From NCBI RefSeq assembly GCF_013328205.1, contig NZ_JABULH010000003.1:186001-250000 (forward strand): 64,000 nt of DNA. The letters run 5' to 3'. Positions 45,542 through 54,630 of this stretch are shown here, one piece after another (within the stretch, counting starts at the first letter, position 1; each line of letters opens with the position of its first letter). Position numbers and translations under genes: made by a program. The notes beneath the pieces are model-generated. The model ran no database searches, was not told where the DNA came from, and saw nothing but the letters and a program-made list of their open reading frames with translations. The stretch comes from Sphingomonas hominis (GTDB lineage Bacteria > Pseudomonadota > Alphaproteobacteria > Sphingomonadales > Sphingomonadaceae).

Positions 45542-46608
45542 TCACCCGCCGTCCCGACGGCGACGCCGCGCGCGTCGTGCTGCGGTTTCTCGCCGCATTG
45601 CTGGTCGGGGCGGCGGGCGGCGCATCGTTTCACGCGGTCGGTGCGCCGCTGCCTTGGGTGCTCGGCTCGATGGCCGCCACCGCGGTCGCCAGCATCGCGC
45701 ATTGGCCGATCGCCGCGGGTGCTGCGACCCGGCGTCCGATGGCGGCGGTGATCGGCGTGGTGCTGGGCAGTTCTTTCCACCCCGGCCTGTGGAGCCTGGC
45801 GCGCGACTGGTGGCTGCCGCTCGCGCTGCTGCCGGTGTTTCTCCTTACCGCCGGCCTGTTGTGCGTCGCCTGGTTCCGCCACGTCGCGAAGTTCGATCCC
45901 GCCACCGCTTATTTCGCCGGCATGCCCGGCGGGATCGCGGAAATGGTGCTGATGGGCGGTGAGCGCGGCGCGGACGAGCGCACGATCGGGCTGATCCACG
46001 GCGCGCGCATCTTTCTGGTGGTGTTCGCGCTGCCATTCGTGATCCGCCACGTTCGCACACCCGCGGCGGCGGTCGCGCTGCCGGTGACGGCGGCGGATGC
46101 CTGGCCCAGCCTCGCGCTGCTGCTGTGGGGCGGGGGCAGCGTGATCGCGGGGCTGGTGATCGGTCGCGCGTTGCGGCTGCCTGCCTGGCACCTGATGGGT
46201 CCACTCGCGGTCAGCGCGGCCCTGCACGCGAGCGGGGTGACCGACTTTCGCGTGCCCGCCTGGCTGCTCGCCGCGGCGCAGGTCGGGTTGGGCGCGACGA
46301 TCGGCTGCCGTTTCGCCGGGCTGGAGTTGCGCGCGTTCCTGCGCATCCTGCTGCTCGCCGCCGGATCGACGCTGATCCTGCTCGCGCTCACCTTTGCCTT
46401 TGCCGCCGGGATCGCGCGGGCGACCGGGCTCGACCCCGCGCTGCTGGCGCTCGCTTACTCGCCGGGCGGGTTGGCGGAGATGAGCATGGTCGCGCTCAGC
46501 CTGTTGCTCGAACCCGGCGTCGTCATCGTCCACCATCTCGCACGCGTCGTCCTGGTGCTGGTCGCCGCGCCGCTGCTGTTTCGCACCAAAGAGGAAACAC
46601 GATCATGA
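45538..46608 (+). CDS. AbrB-family membrane protein
   Basis: A 356-residue membrane protein with two related halves of about five helices each; AAGGASFHAVGAPLPWVLGSM and GRALRLPAWHLMGPLAVSA are the repeat signatures, and FAGMPGGIAEMVLM and YSPGGLAEMSMVAL the matching glycine-proline loops. The family (formerly called ammonia monooxygenase regulator) is likely transport-related, with no agreed substrate. Its GTG overlaps the TerC stop and its TGA overlaps the hydrolase ATG. Confidence 0.88.
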   Translation: MITRRPDGDAARVVLRFLAALLVGAAGGASFHAVGAPLPWVLGSMAATAVASIAHWPIAAGAATRRPMAAVIGVVLGSSFHPGLWSLARDWWLPLALLPVFLLTAGLLCVAWFRHVAKFDPATAYFAGMPGGIAEMVLMGGERGADERTIGLIHGARIFLVVFALPFVIRHVRTPAAAVALPVTAADAWPSLALLLWGGGSVIAGLVIGRALRLPAWHLMGPLAVSAALHASGVTDFRVPAWLLAAAQVGLGATIGCRFAGLELRAFLRILLLAAGSTLILLALTFAFAAGIARATGLDPALLALAYSPGGLAEMSMVALSLLLEPGVVIVHHLARVVLVLVAAPLLFRTKEETRS

Positions 46609-47285
46609 ACCGCCGAACGGAGCCGTTGGTGCTGTTGCCCGCAATGGGCTGCGACGGGCAATTGTGGGCGCGGCAGGTCGTCGACCTGGGCGACATCGCG
46701 CATCCCGAACTGGGCGACCTGACGGTCGACGACACGCTGGAGGCGATGGCGGCGCGCGTGCTTGCCCATGCGCCGCCGCGCATCGCGGTCGCGGGCGTCA
46801 GCCTGGGCGGCTATGTCGCCTTGGAGATGATCCGCCAGGCGCCCGAGCGTGTCACGCGCGTCGCGCTGTTCGCGACCCGCGCGTCGATGCAGGTGCGCCC
46901 GCGCACGGTCGGCGAACAGGGTATGCTGGCGACCGCGCCGCATGCCGACCCGATGCTGAGCGGACTCGTCAGCGGTCCGGTGCAGGCGATGGCCGAGCGC
47001 GTCGGCGCGCACGTGTTCGAGCGGCAGCAGCGCGCATTGCTCGCCCGCCCCGACATCACGCCTGCGATTGACGCGGTGCGCGTGCCGACGCTGGTGGCGG
47101 TCGGCGACCGCGACCGCATCTGCTTGCCCGACGACGCGCGCGCACTGGCCGAGCGTATTCCGCAGGCGCGCTTCCACGAGCTGCGCCACTGCGGTCACCT
47201 CGCACCCATCGAGCGGCCGGGCGAGGTCACCATGTTGCTGCGCGGGTGGTTGCAGGACGCGCCGGCCGGCCGGAGCACGCGCTAG
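46605..47285 (+). CDS. Alpha/beta hydrolase
   Basis: A 226-residue hydrolase of the serine esterase type. The nucleophile elbow VAGVSLGGYVALE places the catalytic Ser at 66; VAVGDRDRICLPDDA supplies the Asp and CGHLAPIERP the His. Short cap helices suggest a small substrate. It is the last gene of the carboxylate-uptake operon (4-nt overlap with the AbrB-type gene), so it may hydrolyse an ester imported by this system. Its 3' end overlaps the convergent gene by 4 nt. Confidence 0.88.
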   Translation: MNRRTEPLVLLPAMGCDGQLWARQVVDLGDIAHPELGDLTVDDTLEAMAARVLAHAPPRIAVAGVSLGGYVALEMIRQAPERVTRVALFATRASMQVRPRTVGEQGMLATAPHADPMLSGLVSGPVQAMAERVGAHVFERQQRALLARPDITPAIDAVRVPTLVAVGDRDRICLPDDARALAERIPQARFHELRHCGHLAPIERPGEVTMLLRGWLQDAPAGRSTR

Positions 47286-49615
47286 CGCGCGGCGGGCAGG
47301 TCGATCGTGGCCGAGGCAGCGGGATCGTCGCGCAACGCGAGCATTGCCTGGCCTGCGTGGGGAACGTCGATCGACGCGCCGGTGAAGCCGTCGGGCACGG
47401 CCACGCCGGCGACGCTGCGCAGCAGGAACAGCCCGCTGCCGCTCAGCGTACACGTCGCCCCCGTGCAGGTGACCGCGCGCAATTGCGGCAGGCGGACGAG
47501 CGTGGCGAGGGTGCGCCAGTCGCCCGCGACCTCGCCGCGGCGCACCCGGTAGTCGAGCGTGCCGTGCGCCGCGTCGCCGAGCGCCGCGGGATCGAGCGTC
47601 GCGAGCGCCACCGCTGCGTCCTGCAACCGCAGCGGCAGGTTTACGCTGGTCGCGCCCGCCCGGACCTCGACAACATCGCCCGCAGCGAAGCTGGTGCCCG
47701 CGTCGGCGCGCAGCGAGAAGGTGACGCGCGCGTCCTGCGCCACCAACGCGTCGCCGCGCAGCCGGATCGGCACCGCGCGCGTACCCGGCTCGACCGAGCG
47801 GCTGATCAGCGTTGCGGCCGGGCGCGGGGGCGCGACCTTGACCGCGACGACCGAACTGCGTCCGTCCGCCAGCGTCGCACGCCCGGTGAGCGACTGGCCG
47901 GCTCGGAACGGCGCCGTCCCTGCGTCCGCCGGCTCCGCGTCAAGCGTCAGCCGATCGACCTTTCCGTCGCGCGTGAGCGTGCCGGGGCGGAACGTCGTGC
48001 CGCCGACGTCGAGCGCGGCGACCTGATCGAGCCGCGTTCCGCTCAACACGCCCGCGCGATCGCCCTCGTGCAGCACGAAACCGTCGATCCGGCTCGCCTC
48101 GGCATAGCCCCGCAGCGACAGCCGCTGCGGCTCGGCCATGCCGTAGCTGCGAATGCTGAGCACCAGCGGACCCGGCTTGACGTCACTCAGCGGCACCTTG
48201 AGTGCGAGCGCGTCGCCCGTCACCTCGAACGGCACCGCGCGTTCCAGCCCGCCTTGCTCCGGTTTGTCGCGTTGCAGGCGCACCTCGGCGACGCAATCGG
48301 CCGCGCCGCCGGTCAGCGTCAGCGGCGTGTCGCGTCCGACCACCAGTGTCGCGTCGCCTGCGCTCCACGCGGCGGCGATGGGCGACACGAGCCTGAACTC
48401 GGGTCCCGCGAACGCGGAGAAACCCCACGATCCGTGCAGCCGCCCGGTCATCGCCGCGTCGGGCGTCATCGCGGGCCGTTCGTCGGTCACCACGAAGCCG
48501 CCGCGGCTCGCATCGGCGGTAACGGGCAGGTCGACCGCGCCCGCCTGCGTCTCCACCCGCAGCCGCATGTCGCGCGCATAATGGGTGGAGAACACCAGCG
48601 GCGCGCCCGTCACCGGCAACAGCAATCGCGGCCGCGCCAGGCACAACGCGTCGCGCGTGCCCGCTTCCAGCGGCGGGCGGGCAGGGGGTGATACCGTCGG
48701 CAGTGCGGTGACCAGCACCGACTGCGGCTTGCGGAACGACGGCACCGTGTTGAGCAGCAGGTCGGTCGCATCGCCGTGCTGCACGTTCAGCGCGGGTATG
48801 AACTGCAATTGCGCCGACTGGAACGCCCCCAGCATCCGCGCCAGATCGCGGAACACGCCGATGTACGCGCTGTAATAACCATAGCCCGCCTGCGGTGTGG
48901 CGGCGAGTTGCAGCGCGATGTTGGCGGGCGCGCCCGACAGCGTTTGCGCGATCGAGCTGGTCTGCGCATCGGCGAGCACCGCCGCGCTCTGCCCCAGCGT
49001 CAGACAGGCGGCGCGCGGGTCCTCGCCGGGTTGCAGGCAGGTGGGGTCGAGCTTCACCGCCAGGCTGCGCGCCAAGACCGGCGAGAGCTGCGCGACCTCC
49101 TCCGCCGAGCGCTGGCGCAGCCGCGACACGAACGCCTCGAGCCGGGTACGGTCGAGCATTGCCTGATTGAGGTCCTGCGACGCGCGCACGAACGCGCCGG
49201 GGCGCTGGCGCACTGCCGACTTGATCGCGGAGAAGGCGCCGCCGGTGTCGGGTACCAGGAACACGATCGCCTGCTGCGCGCCCGCGGGCACCGCGACGTC
49301 GATTGTCGCTTCTTTCGGCTTCCAGGTGCGCGCTTCGGTCAGCCACGTCTCGGGCGGCGGGTTGGTCGCGCCGCGCAGGAAGGCGAGCACCATGCGGTAA
49401 TGCGCGCCCTGATCGACGGGCAGCGCGGCGGACACGCGCAACCGGTCGCCCGCCGACAGATTGGGCACCTGCGACAGCGGCAGGGTGGCGCCCGCGTGCG
49501 TGACCGTCACGCGCAGCGACGGGCCGGTCAGGTCGAACGCATTGCCCTGCGCCGCGGCAGGTGCGGCGGTGAGCAGCGCGGCGATGGTCAGACACGAGTG
49601 GAGGAAGGAGGCCAC
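47282..49615 (-). CDS. Large secreted protein of unknown function
   Basis: A 777-residue protein with a signal peptide (LTIAALLTAAPAAAQG) read from a GTG. No domain is recognised. Residues 30-130 look like an immunoglobulin-like or pre-peptidase beta domain (GDRLRVSAALPVDQGAHYRMVLAFL); a helical region with regular Ala/Gln/Leu spacing follows to about 260, then several beta-sandwich-like blocks (GGAADCVAEVRL, GTTFRPGTLTRDG, GTLDYRVRRGE) to the end. It has pairs of cysteines (CLQPGEDPRAAC, CTGATC) fit for disulfides. Likely periplasmic or surface-exposed; no operon partner. Confidence 0.75.
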   Translation of the reverse strand: MASFLHSCLTIAALLTAAPAAAQGNAFDLTGPSLRVTVTHAGATLPLSQVPNLSAGDRLRVSAALPVDQGAHYRMVLAFLRGATNPPPETWLTEARTWKPKEATIDVAVPAGAQQAIVFLVPDTGGAFSAIKSAVRQRPGAFVRASQDLNQAMLDRTRLEAFVSRLRQRSAEEVAQLSPVLARSLAVKLDPTCLQPGEDPRAACLTLGQSAAVLADAQTSSIAQTLSGAPANIALQLAATPQAGYGYYSAYIGVFRDLARMLGAFQSAQLQFIPALNVQHGDATDLLLNTVPSFRKPQSVLVTALPTVSPPARPPLEAGTRDALCLARPRLLLPVTGAPLVFSTHYARDMRLRVETQAGAVDLPVTADASRGGFVVTDERPAMTPDAAMTGRLHGSWGFSAFAGPEFRLVSPIAAAWSAGDATLVVGRDTPLTLTGGAADCVAEVRLQRDKPEQGGLERAVPFEVTGDALALKVPLSDVKPGPLVLSIRSYGMAEPQRLSLRGYAEASRIDGFVLHEGDRAGVLSGTRLDQVAALDVGGTTFRPGTLTRDGKVDRLTLDAEPADAGTAPFRAGQSLTGRATLADGRSSVVAVKVAPPRPAATLISRSVEPGTRAVPIRLRGDALVAQDARVTFSLRADAGTSFAAGDVVEVRAGATSVNLPLRLQDAAVALATLDPAALGDAAHGTLDYRVRRGEVAGDWRTLATLVRLPQLRAVTCTGATCTLSGSGLFLLRSVAGVAVPDGFTGASIDVPHAGQAMLALRDDPAASATIDLPAAR

Positions 49616-49649
49616 GCCGCCGCTTTAACCCGCACGCGCCGCCGCGCAA

Positions 49650-50276
49650 TCACATGCTGGTGACGACACCGTGTGCGGCGAATAGTTCCTCCGCCGCGTC
49701 GACACTCGTCCCGCTACCCAGCGGCATCGCGATCGCGCGCGCGTGATCCTTCAACACCACCGCCTCGAACCCCTCGCGCCTTGCATCCAGCGCCGACCAG
49801 GCGACGCAGAAATCGTAGGCCAGCCCGACGAAGACGCAGCGCGTCACCCCGCGGTCGCGCAGCGCGCCGGCGAGCCCGGTGCGCGTCGCGCGATCATTCT
49901 CGAAGAAGGCGGAGTAGCTGTCGACCGCGGGGTTGCTGCCCTTGCGCACGATCAGGTCGGCACGCGCCACCGCGTCGGCGATCGCCGGGTGGAACTCGGC
50001 GCCGGACGTCCCTTGGATGCAGTGGTCGGGCCACAGCACCTGCTCGCCATAAGGCATCGCGATCGTCTCGAACGGCTGTCTGCCCGCGTGACTGCTCGCG
50101 AACGACGAGTGGCCGGCCGGGTGCCAGTCCTGTGTCACCACGACGTGCGCGAAGTCACGCGCGAGTGCCGCGATCGGGGCCATCACCGCGTCGCCGTCCA
50201 TCACCGCCAGGCTGCCGCCGGGGCAGAAGTCGAGCTGCGGATCAATGACGATCAGCGCGTCGCTCGCGGCGGTCAT
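49650..50276 (-). CDS. pncA: Nicotinamidase
   Basis: A 208-residue isochorismatase-fold hydrolase that deaminates nicotinamide to nicotinic acid for NAD salvage. VIDPQLDFCPGGSL contains the catalytic Asp, TQDWHPAGHSSFAS the metal-binding Asp/His residues, WPDHCIQGTSGAEFH and KGSNPAVDSYSAFF the lysine, and VFVGLAYDFCVAWSA the nucleophilic Cys. The ATG overlaps the stop of the aldo/keto reductase gene (ATGA), so the two are coupled. Confidence 0.95.
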   Translation of the reverse strand: MTAASDALIVIDPQLDFCPGGSLAVMDGDAVMAPIAALARDFAHVVVTQDWHPAGHSSFASSHAGRQPFETIAMPYGEQVLWPDHCIQGTSGAEFHPAIADAVARADLIVRKGSNPAVDSYSAFFENDRATRTGLAGALRDRGVTRCVFVGLAYDFCVAWSALDARREGFEAVVLKDHARAIAMPLGSGTSVDAAEELFAAHGVVTSM

Positions 50277-51253
50277 TTGAACCCGACCACTGCGTGCGGC
50301 ACATAGGGCGCTTCCAGTCGCGCGATCTCGCTTTCGGTCAGCCCTACCTCCAGCGCGGCGATCGCGTCGTCGAGGTGCGCCGCCTTGGACGCGCCGACGA
50401 TCGGCGCGGACACCTCGGGTTTGGCGAGCACCCAGGCGAGCGCCACCTGCGCGCGCGGCACGCCGCGCTCCGTCGCGATCTTCGCCACTTCCTCCACGAC
50501 GCGCCGGTCGGCATCGGCGGTATGCGCGTAAAGGGTCTTGCCGAACTCGTCGGTCTGCGACCGCTCGGTAGTGTCGTCCCAGTCGCGCGTCAGCCGCCCG
50601 CGCGCCAGCGGGCTCCACGGGATCACGCCGACGCCTTCCGCCTCGCACAAGGGCAGCATTTCGCGCTCCTCCTCGCGGTAGAGCAGGTTGAGGTAGTTCT
50701 GCATGGTGGAGAACCGCGTCCAGCCGTTCGCGTCGGCGACGTGGAGCATGGTCGCGAACTGCCACGCGTACATCGACGAGGCGCCGATATAGCGCGCCTT
50801 GCCCGCCTTCACGACGTCGTGCAGCGCTTCCAGCGTTTCCTCGATTCCCACGTCATGGTCGAAGCGGTGGATCTGGTAGAGGTCGACGTAATCGGTGCCG
50901 AGGCGGCGCAAGCTCGCGTCGATCTCGGTCATGATCGCCTTGCGGCTCAGCCCTGCGCCGTTCGGACCCGGCCGCATCCGGCCGTGGACCTTGGTCGCGA
51001 TCACTACCTCCTCGCGCCGCGTGAACTCCTTCAACGCGCGGCCGACGATCTCTTCCGAAGTGCCGTCGGAATACACGTTGGCTGTGTCGAAGAAGTTGAT
51101 CCCCGCCTCGACCGCGCGGCGCAGGATCGGGCGGCTCGCTTCCTCGTCCAGCGTCCAGGCGTGGTTGCCGCGATCGGGCACGCCGAAGGTCATGCACCCC
51201 AGGCACAATCGCGACACGTCGAGGCCGGTCTGGCCGAGCTTGGTGTAATCCAT
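50273..51253 (-). CDS. Aldo/keto reductase
   Basis: A 326-residue NADPH-dependent oxidoreductase of the YghZ/YajO-like AKR group. Catalytic tetrad: FFDTANVYSDG (Asp, Tyr), VIATKVHGRM (Lys) and YQIHRFDHDV (His). VIPWSPLARGRLTRDW is the cofactor loop. The ATG at 51253 was chosen for GAGGA upstream and the standard MDYTKLGQTGLDVS start; an upstream in-frame extension is read-through. It precedes pncA with a 4-nt overlap, perhaps linked through pyridine-nucleotide use. Confidence 0.93.
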   Translation of the reverse strand: MDYTKLGQTGLDVSRLCLGCMTFGVPDRGNHAWTLDEEASRPILRRAVEAGINFFDTANVYSDGTSEEIVGRALKEFTRREEVVIATKVHGRMRPGPNGAGLSRKAIMTEIDASLRRLGTDYVDLYQIHRFDHDVGIEETLEALHDVVKAGKARYIGASSMYAWQFATMLHVADANGWTRFSTMQNYLNLLYREEEREMLPLCEAEGVGVIPWSPLARGRLTRDWDDTTERSQTDEFGKTLYAHTADADRRVVEEVAKIATERGVPRAQVALAWVLAKPEVSAPIVGASKAAHLDDAIAALEVGLTESEIARLEAPYVPHAVVGFK

Positions 51254-51364
51254 CGTCGTCCTCGCTTGATCGTGGGTGACCCACGCCGATCGCCCGCACC
51301 AACCGGTCGGGTTCACGCACTCAACGGTTGAACGGCCGAGTGGTTCGCCCGCACCGCGACAAGG

Positions 51365-52966
51365 TTAGTAACGGTAACGCAGCTCCGCGCGTCCGCCGGG
51401 CGGCAGCGTGACGGTCCAGGTCGCGACGCCGTCGACGCGGGTCAGCGCGGGGTCGTCGCTCTCGATCGCCTGCCCGGCGGTGCCGATCGGCACGTCGAGC
51501 ACGGCAGGCGTGCGGCCGGCGTTGCTGGCGCGCAGCGTGGCGTCCTTCGACACGGTTGTTACCTGTTCCACCAGCACCTGCGCGCTGGTGCCCGCGGCGA
51601 TGCGGAACGTCTCTCCCTCCGCACGGTCGTTCAGCGCGCCGAGCCCGAGCAGCAACCGCTCGCCGCCGGCTAGCGCGTAGGTCGCGGTGCTGCCCGACGG
51701 CAGCGCAATGCCGAGCCCATCGTCCTTGCTGTTGCGCACGCGCAGCACGATCGCGGTCGGCGACGGACCAAAGGTCTGCCACGGCGAGACGTTGCGGCGA
51801 TACCGCCGCTCGAACGGCACCCCGGTGCGGGCGAGCAGCGCGACCTGCTTCTGCCCGTGCGGCGACACCGTCACGGCCTCTGGCACGCGGTACAGCTTCA
51901 GGTCGCCCAAGTCTTCGGGCGGCGGCGGGGGAGGGGGCGGCGCAGGCGGCGGAGGTGGCGGCGGCGGCGGCGGCGGGGGTGGCGCAGACGCGAACAGGCG
52001 CGACCCCGTCACCACGATCTCTTCGGCCGGCTCGAACTCTTCTTCGCGCAAGTCCGACGTGGTGGTGCCCAGCGGGTAACAGCGCAGCGACAATGCCCCT
52101 ACCGCCTGCTGCAACGCCGGCGTGACGATCCGGTTGAGCCGCCCCGCCACCGCCGACACCTCGGCCAGCGCGAACGTTTCCGGGTTGGCGTTGGCGAGCG
52201 TCAGCCACGCGAACAGGTCCAGCGTGCGGCCACCCGCCGCCACGCTCGCGACGTAGCTCGCGCGCCAGTCGAAGCCCGAGGCGAGATAGCTCAGCCGCAC
52301 CGTCACGGTGCGCGCACTCGCGCTGGTAGTGGCAACGCTCAGCACCGGCTTGCTCGACAGCCGCGCCGGCACCCCCGCGAACGTCACCCGCTCGGCCAGG
52401 CCCGAACAGCGCAACGTCTCGATCCCCGCCGGCGTGCGCAGCACCACGCCCGGCTCCGGTCCGGCGACGATCGTCGCCTGCTCGCTGGTGGTACGGCCAG
52501 TCGCGCGGTCGGTGCGGGTCAGCGTCACCTGCCGACCCAGCGTTCCGTCGACCAGCGCGGCGGGCGACAGCAGGCGCGCGTCGCGGTTCTTCTCCACCAC
52601 GCCGCCGGGCAGTCCCTCCGCCACCGCGCTGACCGGCACGATCCCCTCGGCCACGCCCTCGAATCGCACCACCGCGCGCCCGCGCGGCAGCCGCACGCGC
52701 CGCGTCTCGGTCACCAATGCGAAGCCGCCGAGGTAGCGCAGGTCGATCGCGCCGCGCGCGTAGGGCGCGCGGTAGACCGTCAGCGCGACGCGATCGGGCG
52801 CGGGCGAGGTCACCACCACCGGGGCTGGTGTTACCGAGGCTGGTGCCGCTGGGGTCGGCGTTGCCTGCGCACCCGCGACGCCTGGCAGCAGCACGCCGAT
52901 CAGCGTCGCTAGGCTGATTGCGCTCGCGAGCAGTGACGAGTGCACCGGCGGGTATCGCCGCTGCAT
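51365..52966 (-). CDS. DUF4139-like protein with TonB-box-like motif and polyproline tract
   Basis: A 533-residue secreted protein, second of a tandem pair. Signal peptide ends near GVAGAQ. The N-terminal part (VALTVYRAPYARGAIDL ... FEGVAEGIVPVSA) and middle (LSYLASGFDWRASYVASVA ... LFAWLTLANANPE) parallel the DUF4140/DUF4139 architecture of its neighbour. Between the halves, residues 315-323 read EEIVVTGSR, like the plug start of sphingomonad TonB-dependent receptors, followed by 13 prolines, Ala and 8 prolines (about 329-350). The start overlaps the upstream stop (TGATG). The role is unknown, probably envelope-associated. Confidence 0.75.
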   Translation of the reverse strand: MQRRYPPVHSSLLASAISLATLIGVLLPGVAGAQATPTPAAPASVTPAPVVVTSPAPDRVALTVYRAPYARGAIDLRYLGGFALVTETRRVRLPRGRAVVRFEGVAEGIVPVSAVAEGLPGGVVEKNRDARLLSPAALVDGTLGRQVTLTRTDRATGRTTSEQATIVAGPEPGVVLRTPAGIETLRCSGLAERVTFAGVPARLSSKPVLSVATTSASARTVTVRLSYLASGFDWRASYVASVAAGGRTLDLFAWLTLANANPETFALAEVSAVAGRLNRIVTPALQQAVGALSLRCYPLGTTTSDLREEEFEPAEEIVVTGSRLFASAPPPPPPPPPPPPPAPPPPPPPPEDLGDLKLYRVPEAVTVSPHGQKQVALLARTGVPFERRYRRNVSPWQTFGPSPTAIVLRVRNSKDDGLGIALPSGSTATYALAGGERLLLGLGALNDRAEGETFRIAAGTSAQVLVEQVTTVSKDATLRASNAGRTPAVLDVPIGTAGQAIESDDPALTRVDGVATWTVTLPPGGRAELRYRY

Positions 52967-54393
52967 CAGTAGCGCGTGTCGAACGTCGCGGTCACCACCG
53001 CCTCCCCGTTGGCGGGCACCGGCACCTGCCACATGGCGCTGTTGGCGTTCGGGCGCTCGCTCTTGCGGTTTTCCTCGATCACGCGCGTGTCGGACCATTC
53101 CAACCCGTTCTGCACCAGGTCGACCGTCACCGCCTTCGCCCGCGCGTTGGTCAGCCGGTAACGCACCTGCGTGCGCCAGCGCGAGCCGGAGATATGCGTG
53201 CGCGACAGCGTCGTCGGCTGCACCTTGACGTCGAACGCGTCGCCGGTCGGCAGCGCGATCGTCGAGCCCTGCGGCGTGTGGTCGATGCGGTTCTCGCCGA
53301 TGAACTGCGGCTGGCCGCGGGCGTCGCGGACGTAGACGCGCACCACCCCGGCGGGCAGCGCGTCGCCCAGCCCCGCCGCGCCCGAATTGGCGAAGCGCAA
53401 CACACTCTGCGCGCTGCGCGGCTCCTCGCTGCTGCCGAGCCACGCGTTCTCGAACCGGTAGCCCGAACTCGCGCTCGCGCCCTTCACGTCGAGGAAGCTG
53501 ACCTGCTTGGTCTGCTTGTCGGCGATCGTGGTGCGTTCGGCGAGCGGGTAAAGGTAGAAGTCGCCGAGCTGCTCGCGCGTCGACGTCTCGGTGCCCGCCT
53601 GCATCCGGACCGCGCGGCGCGGGCGCGGCTGGTAAGTCTCGCCGTCGTCCGCCCCGCCGACCTCGCCCGCGACCAGCAAGGTGCGCGCGTTGTTGAACGT
53701 CGTGCCGCTGGTGTTGCGCAGCGTGACCCAGCCCTGCACGTCGATGCGGCCGCTCTTGTCGTCGAACAGCGCAACGTAATCGGCGCTCCACCCGAGCCCA
53801 CGGCTGAGATACGACAGTCGCGCGGGCCGCGCACCGGCGCGCGTGCTCGCCAGCGTCACCGACAGGGTCGGGCGCGCGCGCAGACTGTCGGGCACGCGGT
53901 CGAACACCGCGCGCACGGGCAGACCGTCATCGCGCAGCACCTCAATCCGCCCCGCGATGTCGAGCACCACGCCGCCGTTGACCGCCAACACCCGCGCGCG
54001 CTCGCGCGTTTCCGCGCCGGTTGCGGGGTTGGTGCGCACCAGCGTGATCGTCTCGCCGACCGCTTTCTCCATCAAACTCGACGGGCTGAGCAGGTCGAAG
54101 TCGAAATTCTGCTCGACGATGGTGGCATCGGGCACGGTCAGCGACACCGTCTCCGCGCGGATCTGCGCCGACACGTCGGGGAAGTCCTGCCGCACGCGTC
54201 CGTTGGCGAGGGTGAGCGTCCGCACGTCCTGCACCAACGCGACATCATTGTTGTAGATCGCCACCGACACGTCACCTTGCGCACTGCCCGCGGTCGGTGC
54301 GGCGGCGGGGGGCGGAACGGTTGCGGGCGGCTGCTGCGCTTGGGCGATCAGCGGCCAGGCCAACACCACCGCACCCGCCCAGATCGCCCGCAT
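52966..54393 (-). CDS. DUF4139 domain-containing secreted protein
   Basis: A 475-residue protein with a signal peptide (WAGAVVLAWPLIAQAQ) and a short Pro/Ala linker. The body has the DUF4139 pattern: VSVAIYNNDVALVQDVRTL at the start, LSYLSRGLGWSADYVALFD, VQGWVTLRNTSGTTFNNA and a C-terminal ITN-like VVTATFDTRY. Related proteins occur as mucoidy-inhibitor-like envelope proteins of unknown role. It is followed without gap by its paralogue, suggesting duplication and paired function. Confidence 0.85.
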   Translation of the reverse strand: MRAIWAGAVVLAWPLIAQAQQPPATVPPPAAAPTAGSAQGDVSVAIYNNDVALVQDVRTLTLANGRVRQDFPDVSAQIRAETVSLTVPDATIVEQNFDFDLLSPSSLMEKAVGETITLVRTNPATGAETRERARVLAVNGGVVLDIAGRIEVLRDDGLPVRAVFDRVPDSLRARPTLSVTLASTRAGARPARLSYLSRGLGWSADYVALFDDKSGRIDVQGWVTLRNTSGTTFNNARTLLVAGEVGGADDGETYQPRPRRAVRMQAGTETSTREQLGDFYLYPLAERTTIADKQTKQVSFLDVKGASASSGYRFENAWLGSSEEPRSAQSVLRFANSGAAGLGDALPAGVVRVYVRDARGQPQFIGENRIDHTPQGSTIALPTGDAFDVKVQPTTLSRTHISGSRWRTQVRYRLTNARAKAVTVDLVQNGLEWSDTRVIEENRKSERPNANSAMWQVPVPANGEAVVTATFDTRY

Positions 54394-54498
54394 GTCGTAT
54401 ACTCCCCCGTGTCGGTGGTATCATGCGAGGCTTTGCCGGGCGGCGCAATCGCGGGCGTGCCAGTGTTACGTTGGCGAAGCAGCGTGCCGCTACCCCAC

Positions 54499-54582
54499 CG
54501 TCATGCCGGACCTGATCCGGAATCCCGCTCTCTTCAACCGCCCGGAGTAGAAGCGGGACCCCGGATCAAGTCCGGGGTGACG
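54499..54582. repeat. REP-like palindromic element (inverted pair)
   Basis: Two facing units, CGTCATGCCGGACCTGATCC... and ...GGATCAAGTCCGGGGTGACG, separated by a short spacer, of the same family as those near 20.6, 31.1 and 62.8 kb. The left unit has diverged by a few bases. It lies between the 3' end of the dehydratase operon and the start of the DUF4139 pair. Confidence 0.75.
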
Positions 54583-54593
54583 AGAAGGGGAAG

Positions 54594-54622
54594 GGAGCGC
54601 TGCCTTCGGAGGGCAGCGCTCC
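54594..54622 (-). terminator. Terminator-like hairpin after the dehydratase gene
   Basis: A perfect 11-bp stem GGAGCGCTGCC/GGCAGCGCTCC with a 7-nt loop lies nine bases beyond the stop codon of the IlvD-type gene. On the transcribed strand it is followed by a pyrimidine-rich CTTCCCCTTCTC. It probably ends the mutarotase-dehydratase operon. Confidence 0.65.
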
Positions 54623-54630
54623 GACGTCAC

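Noticed and set aside
51920-51985. GGC-rich tract as a repeat element or CRISPR-like array
   Set aside because: It simply encodes the polyproline run of the DUF4139-like protein; there are no spacers.
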